Both the position numbers and the translations under genes were made by a program. Positions 28,083 to 36,274 of a DNA stretch of 57,893 nucleotides are shown piece after piece. Under the pieces are notes generated by a model. That model did no database searches. It was given only the letters and a program-made list of their open reading frames with translations, and was not told the origin of the DNA. Position 1 is the stretch's first letter. Every line of letters begins with the position of its first letter. The DNA comes from Bacteroides sp. (GTDB taxonomy: Bacteria; Bacteroidota; Bacteroidia; Bacteroidales; Muribaculaceae), in assembly GCA_014802105.1 (NCBI GenBank), contig JAAVCX010000039.1, positions 1-57,893 of the forward strand, written 5' to 3'.

Positions 28083-28799
28083 TCACATATCCGAGGTGCT
28101 CTCCTCGGAGTCTCCATCTTTCTGAGGGATATTGAAGATGAAATAGGGGATGGTAGTCTTCCCTTTTCCGTATAGATATACTCCGAAAAACTCGTTGTCG
28201 ATCTTTACACGATTGAATTTGGCAATTTCGATATCGTTGATATAGAAGAATACTTTACCCTGCTTGCGCTCCATGAGCAGATTAAGCACTTTGCCTTTAT
28301 ATTTTATAAGACCGGTCTTAATATCAGAGGTCACGTTGTCCTTGCAGCTGAAATAGCGAAACTGCTTTTTTGAGATGCCGATGCCTTTGTAGTTGTGGTT
28401 GTTCTCGTAGTCGAAAAGCAGACCTATATTCACATCGTCACCCAGCTCGGCATCAAGGAAAGTAACGCCGTAAATGAAATCTTCACGCTCGAGATTGACA
28501 GGAAGCTCGACAACCGAACATGCGGTCGCCCCCTTGATTTTATTCTCAAGAATAAGACCCTGATTTTTCAGCATGACCTTTGTTGTCTTATTCTCCGACT
28601 GGCTCCAGTCAAACTGTGTGTCATCCATGCTGTAGAGGAAGGATCGGTAGCTGTCTTCCTTATTGTAGCTGTCGGTGCTCACACCTGCCTCGCTCATAAA
28701 GTGAGTGAGCACACGTTTGGTCTCATTATCAACTTTAATCTGAGCAGCTACTGTGATAAATGAGAGCAAGCTCACTAATAAGATGATCGATTTTTTCAT
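28083..28799 (-). CDS. Exported protein with a lectin-like (ConA-type) region
   Basis: The protein has 238 aa with signal peptide MKKSIILLVSLLSFITVAAQ. Residues ~90-230 read as a beta-sandwich (ENKIKGATACSVVELPVNLEREDFIYGVTFLDAELGDDVNIGLLFDYENNHNYKGIGISKKQFRYFS...KGKVLNLLMERKQGKVFFYINDIEIAKFNR), a pattern seen in ConA-like/DUF1080-type domains. The C-terminus is acidic. It follows the PEGA-domain gene by 29 bp, so the two form an operon. Function unknown; the fold call is an inference. Confidence 0.65.
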   Translation of the reverse strand: MKKSIILLVSLLSFITVAAQIKVDNETKRVLTHFMSEAGVSTDSYNKEDSYRSFLYSMDDTQFDWSQSENKTTKVMLKNQGLILENKIKGATACSVVELPVNLEREDFIYGVTFLDAELGDDVNIGLLFDYENNHNYKGIGISKKQFRYFSCKDNVTSDIKTGLIKYKGKVLNLLMERKQGKVFFYINDIEIAKFNRVKIDNEFFGVYLYGKGKTTIPYFIFNIPQKDGDSEESTSDM

Positions 28800-28828
28800 A
28801 GCTAAATATTATATAATGTGGTAAACTT

Positions 28829-29506
28829 TTATTCTCCTCCGCCCACGGTGGTCTGCAGTTCCTCAATCATAGGCTCAAACGAGCGGAGCACACGGTCATA
28901 ATTCTTGTAATCCCTCTCGTTATGACTGTCTTTATCTTTTATCTGTACTACTATTCGTGCTCTATATGAAGTAACCTCATCGTCGGTGAATGTCATGCGT
29001 ACTTCGAGTCGGGTTCTTACTATCTGATTTTTGAAATGAGTCAGACGCCACGAAGTTTTGATCCATCCCGCTGTCTTATCCCTGACCTCTATATTATCGA
29101 AATAGTTGGTGCAGACGCTCATCAGACGTTTCCAGATCACATCTTCCGACATGCCCTTGCGGCATCTGATCTCCATCCATTTGTTGGCGAGATCCACACC
29201 GTCATCTCCTCCGATCGATGCAGCCATAGCCTCATCTTCGGGCAGATTGTAAAGCACGGTCGACTTAGGATTGGACTTGAGCAGACGATAGGTGCGTGTA
29301 ATGTAGCCGGGGGCTTCGAGCTTGACTACATAGAAATCAGTGTTTTTGTCAAACTTCACCTGATACTGCCCGGTGCCCACCATCTGACCGTCAATGTAGA
29401 TGTTTGCTGTCTCGGGGATCACGTTGATGGTGATTTTCTTGGCGGCATTGGCACCCATGAGACCAAGCGACAGAATCACATACAGGAACAAGAGAACTCG
29501 TTTCAT
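28829..29506 (-). CDS. Exported PEGA-domain protein
   Basis: The protein has 225 aa with signal peptide MKRVLLFLYVILSLGLMGANA. Residues ~22-95 form a PEGA-like domain (KKITINVIPETANIYIDGQMVGTGQYQVKFDKNTDFYVVKLEAPGYITRTYRL), a small beta fold found in surface-layer and periplasmic proteins. The rest (ANKWMEIRCRKGMSEDVIWKRLMSVCTNYFDNIEVRDKTAGWIKTSWR) is unknown to me. It is the first gene of a two-gene operon, and its 5' leader is the second structured RNA (3' end ~50 bp upstream of the start), so RNA-based control is likely. Confidence 0.75.
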   Translation of the reverse strand: MKRVLLFLYVILSLGLMGANAAKKITINVIPETANIYIDGQMVGTGQYQVKFDKNTDFYVVKLEAPGYITRTYRLLKSNPKSTVLYNLPEDEAMAASIGGDDGVDLANKWMEIRCRKGMSEDVIWKRLMSVCTNYFDNIEVRDKTAGWIKTSWRLTHFKNQIVRTRLEVRMTFTDDEVTSYRARIVVQIKDKDSHNERDYKNYDRVLRSFEPMIEELQTTVGGGE

Positions 29507-29554
29507 AATATTAACCTTTGCCTCGGGGCTCTCTCGTTGGCATTAATCGGTTTA

Positions 29555-29895
29555 TAAACGAAAAGCGTGAGAGCCTTACCGTTTGCCCGTTCCGCTGTCT
29601 GAGGCCTTCGCAAAGCCCATCGTAGTAGAACGGGCAAACATGCAGAAGCCTCACGCAAATATGTATATACAATGCCGCGACTGATGCTCACGCATCAACC
29701 AAGGCACAGATATAACATATCCACCGGCATCTACCGTTTGCCTCATTCCTGACTACGATTAGAAAGTTGCGAAGTTTCAGACAGCCAAGAAAGAGCGTCG
29801 AGTAAACGCTTGTAAAAAACATGTATCGGGCAAAGCCTGCCCTCTGATGCACCCCTCCCACTTTATCCCTGGCCGGGCTTCTGCAGGTCGGTTGC
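29555..29895 (-). ncRNA. Structured RNA, copy 2 (leader of the PEGA operon)
   Basis: This ~340-nt element is homologous to copy 1. The closing helix is TGCAGAAGCC (29876-29885) / GGCTTCTGCA (29641-29650). The terminator-like stems are GCGTGAG (29650-29656) / CTCACGC (29565-29571) and GTTTGCCCGTTC (29628-29639) / GAACGGGCAAAC (29581-29592), followed by a T-rich tract on the minus strand. GGCAAACGGTA occurs twice, upstream (29732-29742) and in the 3' arm (29577-29587). Against copy 1, both occurrences change GG to AG and CGG to CAG, and the 5' arm changes to match. TGATGC(GTGA)GCATCA is an extra hairpin here. Most likely a cis-acting switch or a stand-alone RNA of unrecognised class. Confidence 0.75.
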
Positions 29896-29900
29896 GATGA

Positions 29901-29932
29901 CAAATTTACATTATTATTATGACACTTGCAAG
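29901..29932 (-). promoter_or_regulatory. Promoter of structured RNA copy 2
   Basis: On the minus strand, -7 TAAATTTG (29901-29908) with a partial -33 (CTTG, 29929-29932) 20 bp away. Same relative position as the promoter of copy 1. Confidence 0.65.
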
Positions 29933-30012
29933 AGGTCGTACTTTCCGCCTGTTTCCTGCCGCAAAAAAGGACGCCCATCTGTAGCATCCATTGTCATCGA
30001 TTCCGCCTCCAC

Positions 30013-30072
30013 GTTGCGGTTTTGTTACGGTGAAAGAGGTTTGTTGCGGTGTTGTTACGGCAAAAAGGGGTA
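30013..30072 (+). repeat. Two 30-bp tandem repeats with four TT(G/A)CGG half-sites
   Basis: Two imperfect 30-bp units (30013-30042, 30043-30072), each GTTGCGG-N5-TTACGG. Half-sites begin at 30014, 30025, 30044 and 30055, so each pair is spaced 11 bp (one helical turn). They lie ~45 bp upstream of the -33 box of the giant protease gene. Direct half-sites with 11-bp spacing resemble a response-regulator operator. Confidence 0.6.
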
Positions 30073-30116
30073 TTTTACATGAATTGTCACTAATTTTTAA
30101 AATTTCTTTTTCAATG

Positions 30117-30148
30117 ATTGCCGGGTAATGTCGGATGCTGTAATTTCG
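30117..30148 (+). promoter_or_regulatory. Promoter of the giant C10 protease gene
   Basis: -33-like ATTG (30117-30120), 20 bp, -7-like TAATTTCG (30141-30148, one mismatch). An ~80-bp leader follows before ATG 30235. Confidence 0.6.
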
Positions 30149-30234
30149 CAGTGTGATCCTACGGGACACACCCTGATTCTGCATTTTTTATCACATTATT
30201 TTATATTAATCTTTTTCTACCCCTAATTCTGATT

Positions 30235-33200
30235 ATGACCGGAAATTTCAGGAAGCTTGTAATAAGCTCGATGCTCTTAGGCTCCTCTCTCTGCTCGTAT
30301 TCTGCAACGGTAACTCTCGATGACGCATTTGTCATCGCAAAGGATTTTTACAATGCCCGCTATAAAGGTGCCGGCAGTCCCCGTCTCGAGGCTGTCATGA
30401 CCGGCGGCACTAAAAACAAGCCCCTCTACTATGTATTCAATGCCATCGGTGGAGCAGGCTTCGTGATTGTCTCGGCCGAGGATGTCACTACTCCGGTGCT
30501 CGGCTATTCTTTTGAAGGCAGCTATCCTGTCATTGCTCAGCCCGATGCAATGAAGTGGATGATGTCGGGGCTTGAGAATGATCTTAAGGTAGCACCCGAG
30601 GTGCAGCAGGCTCCTGCCCGCACTTCCTCGCGCGCTGAGGCTGAGAAAAAAGAACTCTCGACAGCGGCCTGGAGCCAGGAGGGGCCCTTCAACTCGATGA
30701 TACCCGGCAAACCTCTGGTAGGTTGCGTAGGCACCGCTATGGCCACCATCATGAAGTATCACCAGTGGCCCGAAGCCGGCAACGGTTCGTTTGACGGTGT
30801 CGATTTCAACGTGAAATATGACTGGAGCTCCATGCGCTCCGACAACTATCGATCGGGTTACACTCAGGCCGAGGGTGACGCCGTGGCTGCTCTGATGTAT
30901 CACGCCTCCAAGAGTATCGACACCCGTTACGACATGTCGGGTTCGAGTGCCTATGAGGTCAGAGTGCCCGCCGCTCTGTCGACCTACTTCGGTTATGATC
31001 CGGGAGTATCTTATAAGAAGCGTTCGGAGGTAGCCTCTCAGGCAGATTGGGACAAGATCGTCAAGGACGAGATCGACGCCGGTCGCCCTGTGCTCTACTG
31101 CGGTCAGGATGTCACTGCCGGCCATGCTTTTGTGTGTGACGGTTATGACGGTGAGTTCCTTCACTTCAACTGGGGATGGGGAGGTGCCGGCAACGGATAT
31201 TTCCGCAGCACTGCTCTCAACCCGACAGTGAGTCGCACTCATTCCTACAACAATCTCAACACTATAATCTATAACATCAAGCCCTCTACCTCGGCTATCG
31301 CAGTCTGGTCGCCCATCCACATTACCGCCGACGGCAATCAGGTAGGTATCGGCAGCGATATGACCGATCTCGCTTCGGGCAAAAGCTTCAAGGTGAGAGT
31401 AGGTAACCTCAAGAACCTCTCTTATACCGATTTCTCGGGCAAGATCGCTGTAGCGCTCTGCGACGCCTCGGGCAAGATGAAGGCTCTCCTCAGCTCTCCC
31501 TCCAATTTTTCACTCCCCTCGATGGCTACTCTCTATGACGGCACCATCGAGATGAAAAACTGCCAGCTCCCCTCGGGAACCGAAGTCGCTTCGACCGACC
31601 GTGTGCGCATCATGACTCAGGAAGGTGGCGTAGGCGAGTGGCTCCCCGTAGCCGGTGAACTCCCCACCGTCAATGAGCTGGCTGTCAAAGTGGCCAATCC
31701 TGCTTCTTTCCCCGTCGTTCTTCCTGCCGATGTGGCCGGGGTGAATGTCGAGGGTAATAAAAATGTGATCTTTGGCTGGGACTACACCTTCACGGCCTCG
31801 GCTCAGAACCCCCTGGAGGATGTGATTACCGTCAAGGCTAACGGCTATGTGCTCACTCCCGCCGACGGTGGTGTCTACACTATCAGAAACGTGCGTGAGC
31901 CTCAGACAATCAGCATCCTGGTCCAGAAGGCAGCCGATGTGATCGAGAAGCGCAGCATCTGGGTGGAGACTCCGGGCACTCTCGCCTCGCTCATCAGCGA
32001 GGAGGAGTCGGGCTCGATCAAGGAGCTGACCCTCTTTGGATCGATCAATGCCGCCGACTTCACTTTCATGAGAAACTCCATGCGACTCACCCGTCTCGAT
32101 CTCTCGGGTGTCTATATCGCCGCCCACGGTTCTGATCAGGCCAATGCCATTCCCCGCGAGGCTTTCCGTGGCCTCGGCTCGCTGAGAGAGGTTGTGCTCC
32201 CCTCGTCGGTCAACCGTCTCAACAACGGCTGTTTCCGTCAGGCCGGTATCACCACCATCACCATTCCCGCCGGAGTGAAGACCTATGAGTATAATATCTT
32301 TGTCGGCGCCACCAACCTGCGCGACATCTATGTGGGCCGTGAGACCGCCGAGTTTATCAACTGGTGTGTGCTCTCGGGAGTCAAGACCTCTCTGGTCACC
32401 CTCCATGTACCCAGTGAGCGAGCTGTCGCCAATTACAGCAAGGCTGAGAACTGGAACACTATCGCCAATATCATCGTCGACCAGGCTCCTGTGGCCACCG
32501 ACCTCCTGTTTGCCGTCATGGACAATGCTGAGGTGAAGTTTGACTGTCAGACTGCTACCGGTAAAGTAGCCAAGGGTACTCCCGTATCTTTCTCGGCCAC
32601 CCATATCGGTGACAACGACAACTCCATGAAGGTCTATGCCAATTCCACTCTTCTCTCTCCCGACAATGAGGGTCTCTACCACGCTACCGTCGATGCAAAT
32701 ACCATCATACACTTTGATCTCGTTCCCCCCATTGAGGTGTTGAACCCCTCGCAGTGGAAGCTCACTGACAAGAATGGCTCGGTAGGTCTGTTCACCGATG
32801 CTGTCAATGTGATCAAGGGCCAGGAGTTCACTATCCGCGCAAATGCCCTCAATATCCCCGCCGGTTATGACCAGTTTTTCTGGGCAGCCGCTCTCACCGA
32901 TGCCAACGGTAATATCAAGGAGTTTATCTCGCCCGTGACAGTGTGGACAGCCGGAGCCGCCGACAATCACAAGTTCAACGTGGTGTGTCGTGTCAATGAC
33001 TCGGAAGTGCGCGAGGGCAACACCATACGTCTGGTCACTTCGCCCAACAAGAAGCAGTGGTTCCCCGTGGCCGGTGCTACCGAGGAGATCACCGATGCGA
33101 TCCCTGCACTCAACAATATGACTCAGGTCTATAACATCAATGTGGCTGAGGTGTCGGGAGCCACAGTGTCGGGCGTCCCCACCACCGCAGTGCGCGGCCG

Positions 33201-36108
33201 TGACTTCACCATGAAGGTTGTGCCCTCCTCGGCAGCCCATCGTGTGGATCTCTACCTCAATGGCGACACTATCGTGACCAACGCCGCTTCGATCAACCAG
33301 ACTTTCGTAGCCATGGCCGACATGGACTTCGCGATCAATGTCTATGATCCCAAGGAGGTTGGCTCGGTTACCTATAATGTAAAGAGCGGCGAGCTCTACA
33401 AGGCAGTGACAGCCGGCAGCGTCTGCGCCCATGTCATAGTGACCGGCGAGACATACGCCAGCGATCTCTCGGCCGCCTTCACTCAGTCGTTTGCCCAGAA
33501 GACCATCAAGAAACTCGATCTCTCGGGCCTGACCATCATAGCCGATCCCACCAATGGCGACAATGTAGCCAATATGCTCCCCTCCCAGATGTTCTACAAA
33601 TCGTCGGGTATCGGTCAGTCAGTGCCTGTCCTCGAGGAGATCCTTCTCCCCAACAGCGTGGAGCGTATCGCTGAAGGTGCTTTCACCAACTGTGCCAATA
33701 TCAAGGAGATCACCCTCCCCGAGTCACTGAAGTCAACCCGCATAGAGGTAGGAAAATATGCCAGCGGCAGCATCAAATATGGCTTTGCGATAGGCCGACA
33801 GGCCTTCCAGGGATGTACGTCGCTCGCTGTTATCCGCATCCCCGGCAAGCCCGAGACTGTCAATGGCCGCATGGTTGTCGCCCACCACGATCCTTACGGA
33901 GTGTATCGTCCCGAAGTCATGAGCAGCTCATTATATAACCTCGGACATGCCGACGCCAAGAAGGTCACCGTGATTGTGCCCGAAGAGTATCTGAGTGTCT
34001 ACAAGACCCATGACGAACGAGACGCCTATACCAGCAACCCCTGGGAGGGTCACGGTTACAATATCCTCTCGGAGACTCCTGTCTATGGAGCCAACTTCGA
34101 CCCCAGCCGCATCTCGGTGGCCGACGGCGTGGATGTGACCGCTCTGGCTTCGTTCCTCGGCGACAACGTGTCTCTCTCTGAAATGAAGGTCGACGGCAAG
34201 CTCAAACTCACCAATCCCTCGATCAAGAGCCGTGTCTACGATAACGGTAACCTCATCGAACCTGCCGCCGACGGCTCTCTCAGCCTCACTTTCATCAATC
34301 CCGCCAAGAATGTCAATGGAGCAGGCAACCACGAGCTTAAAGTGATCTACACCCATGAAGTGGCCTTTGAGTCGACTTCGCCCCTCTTCACTATCTCCGA
34401 GCCCGAGGTTGACAACGAGGCCGGCAACAAATTCGAGACCTTTGATAAGACCAATCCTCTCGCACCCGTGCTCAGGGATGTTGCAGAGAACTCCTCGGTA
34501 CGTTTCCGCATAGGTTTCGCTTCAGAGCACTCCGAGGGTCTCGAGGCACGTGTCATGTCGGGCCAGCAGGAACTCACCGCCGATGAGGAGGGTTACTACA
34601 ACGTAGATATTGTAAACGCCGGCAAGGAGATCAGAATTTTCGCAGTGCCCACCGATGGAGCTACACTCAATGCTTCGGAGCTCGCAGCTATTGATCCCGA
34701 CGAGTCTTCGGCCATCACTTCGATAGCTCTCACAGGCGAGATCCCGGCCAAGCAGCTCGACGAGGCTCTCAAGAGCTTCAAAAACCTGGAGCGTCTCGAT
34801 CTTTCTGACTTTGAGGGCGAGCTCCCTGCCGAGACCTTCAAGGATATGACCGAACTCACCACCATAGCTCTCCCCAAGGTGCAGGAGATCAGTGCCGGCA
34901 TGTTTGAAGGATGCACTTCGCTCGAATCGGTTGACATCCCTGCGACAGTCGACATCATCGGCAACGGTGCCTTCAAGGACTGCCGTTCGCTCGAGACCAT
35001 CCGCCTCACCGGTATCTCGTCGATCGGAGCCGGAGCCTTCGAGGGATGTGATAACCTCACTACCATCACTCTCCTTGCCGCTACCGCCGAGGTTGCTCCC
35101 GCCAGCCGTTCGATCTCCCGCTCGCGTGCTTCGCGTGGTTCAGAAGGTATCGATCCCGAAGCCTTTGCCGGCCTCAACCCCAACTGTATCATTGTGCTCG
35201 ACAACGGTGTGACCGTGCCCTCGACAGCCGGAAACTTCCTCACCACCTCGACCGGCACCGTCACCGAGCAGCTCCCCGACGGCACTACCTCCACCCGCGA
35301 GGGCCGTATCTACACCGCAGCCGGCAACATGAACTTCGTCTCGGGTTATCCTCTGGCTATCCCCCACGCTTTCACTCTCGCCGACAATGCCTCGGTTACT
35401 TTTGAGACTGAGGGTAGCGACTGGACCGGCATAGTAGTACCTTTCGATGTTGCAACCGTCACCGATGCCTCGGGCAAGACCGTGACCTTCACCACTCCCG
35501 AAGCCGACGCTACTGTTGCAGAAGGTAATCTGCTCTACACTCTCCCTGCCGCAGGTGAGACCCTCAGCAGCGTGACCGCCATCCAGGCCAATGTGCCCTA
35601 TCTCATGCATATCGACGGCGACGACAAGGTCATCATGAAGGCCAAGGGTATCAGAGTGCCCGCCACCCCTGAGGTGATCAGCGTCGAGGGTAAAGAGTTT
35701 TCGCTCAATGTCACTACCCGTGCCACCGAGCGTCGCGCCGCCGAGACCTATCTGCTCAACAGCACCGGCACCGCCTTCGTTCCCGCAGGCGAGGAGGATG
35801 AGACCGTCAACCTCGAGCCCTCCACCCTCTATGCCACCTCACCCGTGACAGTCAGCGAGATCGCTGTCAACCTCCCTCGCACAGGCAGCTACTCGGGTAT
35901 CGAGAATGTAGAATATGACGGTGTGGAACTCAATATCGTACGCGAGGGCAACTCGCTGGTGATCTACTCGCCCGACGCCCGCACCGAGACCATCTACAAC
36001 CTCGACGGCACCATCGCCCGCACCGTGCGCCTTATCCCCGGCCGCAACACCGTTCAGATCCCCGCTCAGGGCGTCTACATCATCGCCGGACGTAAGATAG
36101 CCTTCTGA
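30235..36108 (+). CDS. Giant C10 family cysteine protease with leucine-rich repeats
   Basis: The protein has 1957 aa with signal peptide MTGNFRKLVISSMLLGSSLCSYSA. A Spi/inhibitor-like propeptide (~25-130) precedes a streptopain-like domain: catalytic Cys in VGCVGTAMATIMKYHQWP (~161-179), His in AGHAFVCDGYD (~297-307) and NWGWGGAGNGYF. The long remainder has BspA-type LRR_5 blocks (LREVVLPSSVNRLNNGCFRQAGITTITIP; LEEILLPNSVERIAEGAFTNCANIKEITLPESL; ELTTIALPKVQEISAGMFEGCTSLESVDIP) between beta-rich modules, and a T9SS-like C-terminus (ETIYNLDGTIARTVRLIPGRNTVQIPAQGVYIIAGRKIAF). All catalytic motifs are intact. Much longer than typical C10 enzymes (400-800 aa). Probably a secreted surface protease that binds host or bacterial targets through the repeats. 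Confidence 0.9.
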   Translation: MTGNFRKLVISSMLLGSSLCSYSATVTLDDAFVIAKDFYNARYKGAGSPRLEAVMTGGTKNKPLYYVFNAIGGAGFVIVSAEDVTTPVLGYSFEGSYPVIAQPDAMKWMMSGLENDLKVAPEVQQAPARTSSRAEAEKKELSTAAWSQEGPFNSMIPGKPLVGCVGTAMATIMKYHQWPEAGNGSFDGVDFNVKYDWSSMRSDNYRSGYTQAEGDAVAALMYHASKSIDTRYDMSGSSAYEVRVPAALSTYFGYDPGVSYKKRSEVASQADWDKIVKDEIDAGRPVLYCGQDVTAGHAFVCDGYDGEFLHFNWGWGGAGNGYFRSTALNPTVSRTHSYNNLNTIIYNIKPSTSAIAVWSPIHITADGNQVGIGSDMTDLASGKSFKVRVGNLKNLSYTDFSGKIAVALCDASGKMKALLSSPSNFSLPSMATLYDGTIEMKNCQLPSGTEVASTDRVRIMTQEGGVGEWLPVAGELPTVNELAVKVANPASFPVVLPADVAGVNVEGNKNVIFGWDYTFTASAQNPLEDVITVKANGYVLTPADGGVYTIRNVREPQTISILVQKAADVIEKRSIWVETPGTLASLISEEESGSIKELTLFGSINAADFTFMRNSMRLTRLDLSGVYIAAHGSDQANAIPREAFRGLGSLREVVLPSSVNRLNNGCFRQAGITTITIPAGVKTYEYNIFVGATNLRDIYVGRETAEFINWCVLSGVKTSLVTLHVPSERAVANYSKAENWNTIANIIVDQAPVATDLLFAVMDNAEVKFDCQTATGKVAKGTPVSFSATHIGDNDNSMKVYANSTLLSPDNEGLYHATVDANTIIHFDLVPPIEVLNPSQWKLTDKNGSVGLFTDAVNVIKGQEFTIRANALNIPAGYDQFFWAAALTDANGNIKEFISPVTVWTAGAADNHKFNVVCRVNDSEVREGNTIRLVTSPNKKQWFPVAGATEEITDAIPALNNMTQVYNINVAEVSGATVSGVPTTAVRGRDFTMKVVPSSAAHRVDLYLNGDTIVTNAASINQTFVAMADMDFAINVYDPKEVGSVTYNVKSGELYKAVTAGSVCAHVIVTGETYASDLSAAFTQSFAQKTIKKLDLSGLTIIADPTNGDNVANMLPSQMFYKSSGIGQSVPVLEEILLPNSVERIAEGAFTNCANIKEITLPESLKSTRIEVGKYASGSIKYGFAIGRQAFQGCTSLAVIRIPGKPETVNGRMVVAHHDPYGVYRPEVMSSSLYNLGHADAKKVTVIVPEEYLSVYKTHDERDAYTSNPWEGHGYNILSETPVYGANFDPSRISVADGVDVTALASFLGDNVSLSEMKVDGKLKLTNPSIKSRVYDNGNLIEPAADGSLSLTFINPAKNVNGAGNHELKVIYTHEVAFESTSPLFTISEPEVDNEAGNKFETFDKTNPLAPVLRDVAENSSVRFRIGFASEHSEGLEARVMSGQQELTADEEGYYNVDIVNAGKEIRIFAVPTDGATLNASELAAIDPDESSAITSIALTGEIPAKQLDEALKSFKNLERLDLSDFEGELPAETFKDMTELTTIALPKVQEISAGMFEGCTSLESVDIPATVDIIGNGAFKDCRSLETIRLTGISSIGAGAFEGCDNLTTITLLAATAEVAPASRSISRSRASRGSEGIDPEAFAGLNPNCIIVLDNGVTVPSTAGNFLTTSTGTVTEQLPDGTTSTREGRIYTAAGNMNFVSGYPLAIPHAFTLADNASVTFETEGSDWTGIVVPFDVATVTDASGKTVTFTTPEADATVAEGNLLYTLPAAGETLSSVTAIQANVPYLMHIDGDDKVIMKAKGIRVPATPEVISVEGKEFSLNVTTRATERRAAETYLLNSTGTAFVPAGEEDETVNLEPSTLYATSPVTVSEIAVNLPRTGSYSGIENVEYDGVELNIVREGNSLVIYSPDARTETIYNLDGTIARTVRLIPGRNTVQIPAQGVYIIAGRKIAF

Positions 36109-36161
36109 TCTTCCAACTCACTCTGATCAGAGAAAGCTCAAAATCAGAGTCAACTTAAATA

Positions 36162-36199
36162 AAGTAGCCTGTCACCCTCCTTGAAGTGACAGGCTACTT
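36162..36199 (+). terminator. Terminator between the giant protease and the STAND gene
   Basis: AAGTAGCCTGTCAC (36162-36175) pairs with GTGACAGGCTACTT (36186-36199), followed by a T-rich tract (CGTCTTTATTTT). It probably serves the plus-strand gene and may help end the minus-strand STAND gene, which stops at 36275. Confidence 0.9.
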
Positions 36200-36274
36200 C
36201 GTCTTTATTTTAAGCTCGGATGAAAATAGAATGGAGCTCTGTGATTCCGATCTATCTCATAGTCAATCTAAGAG

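Noticed and set aside
31510-33432. 640-codon open frame antisense to the giant protease
   Set aside because: It is a shadow of the GC-rich coding strand: His/Gly/Asp-rich, no domain, no promoter, while the plus-strand protein has clear motifs.
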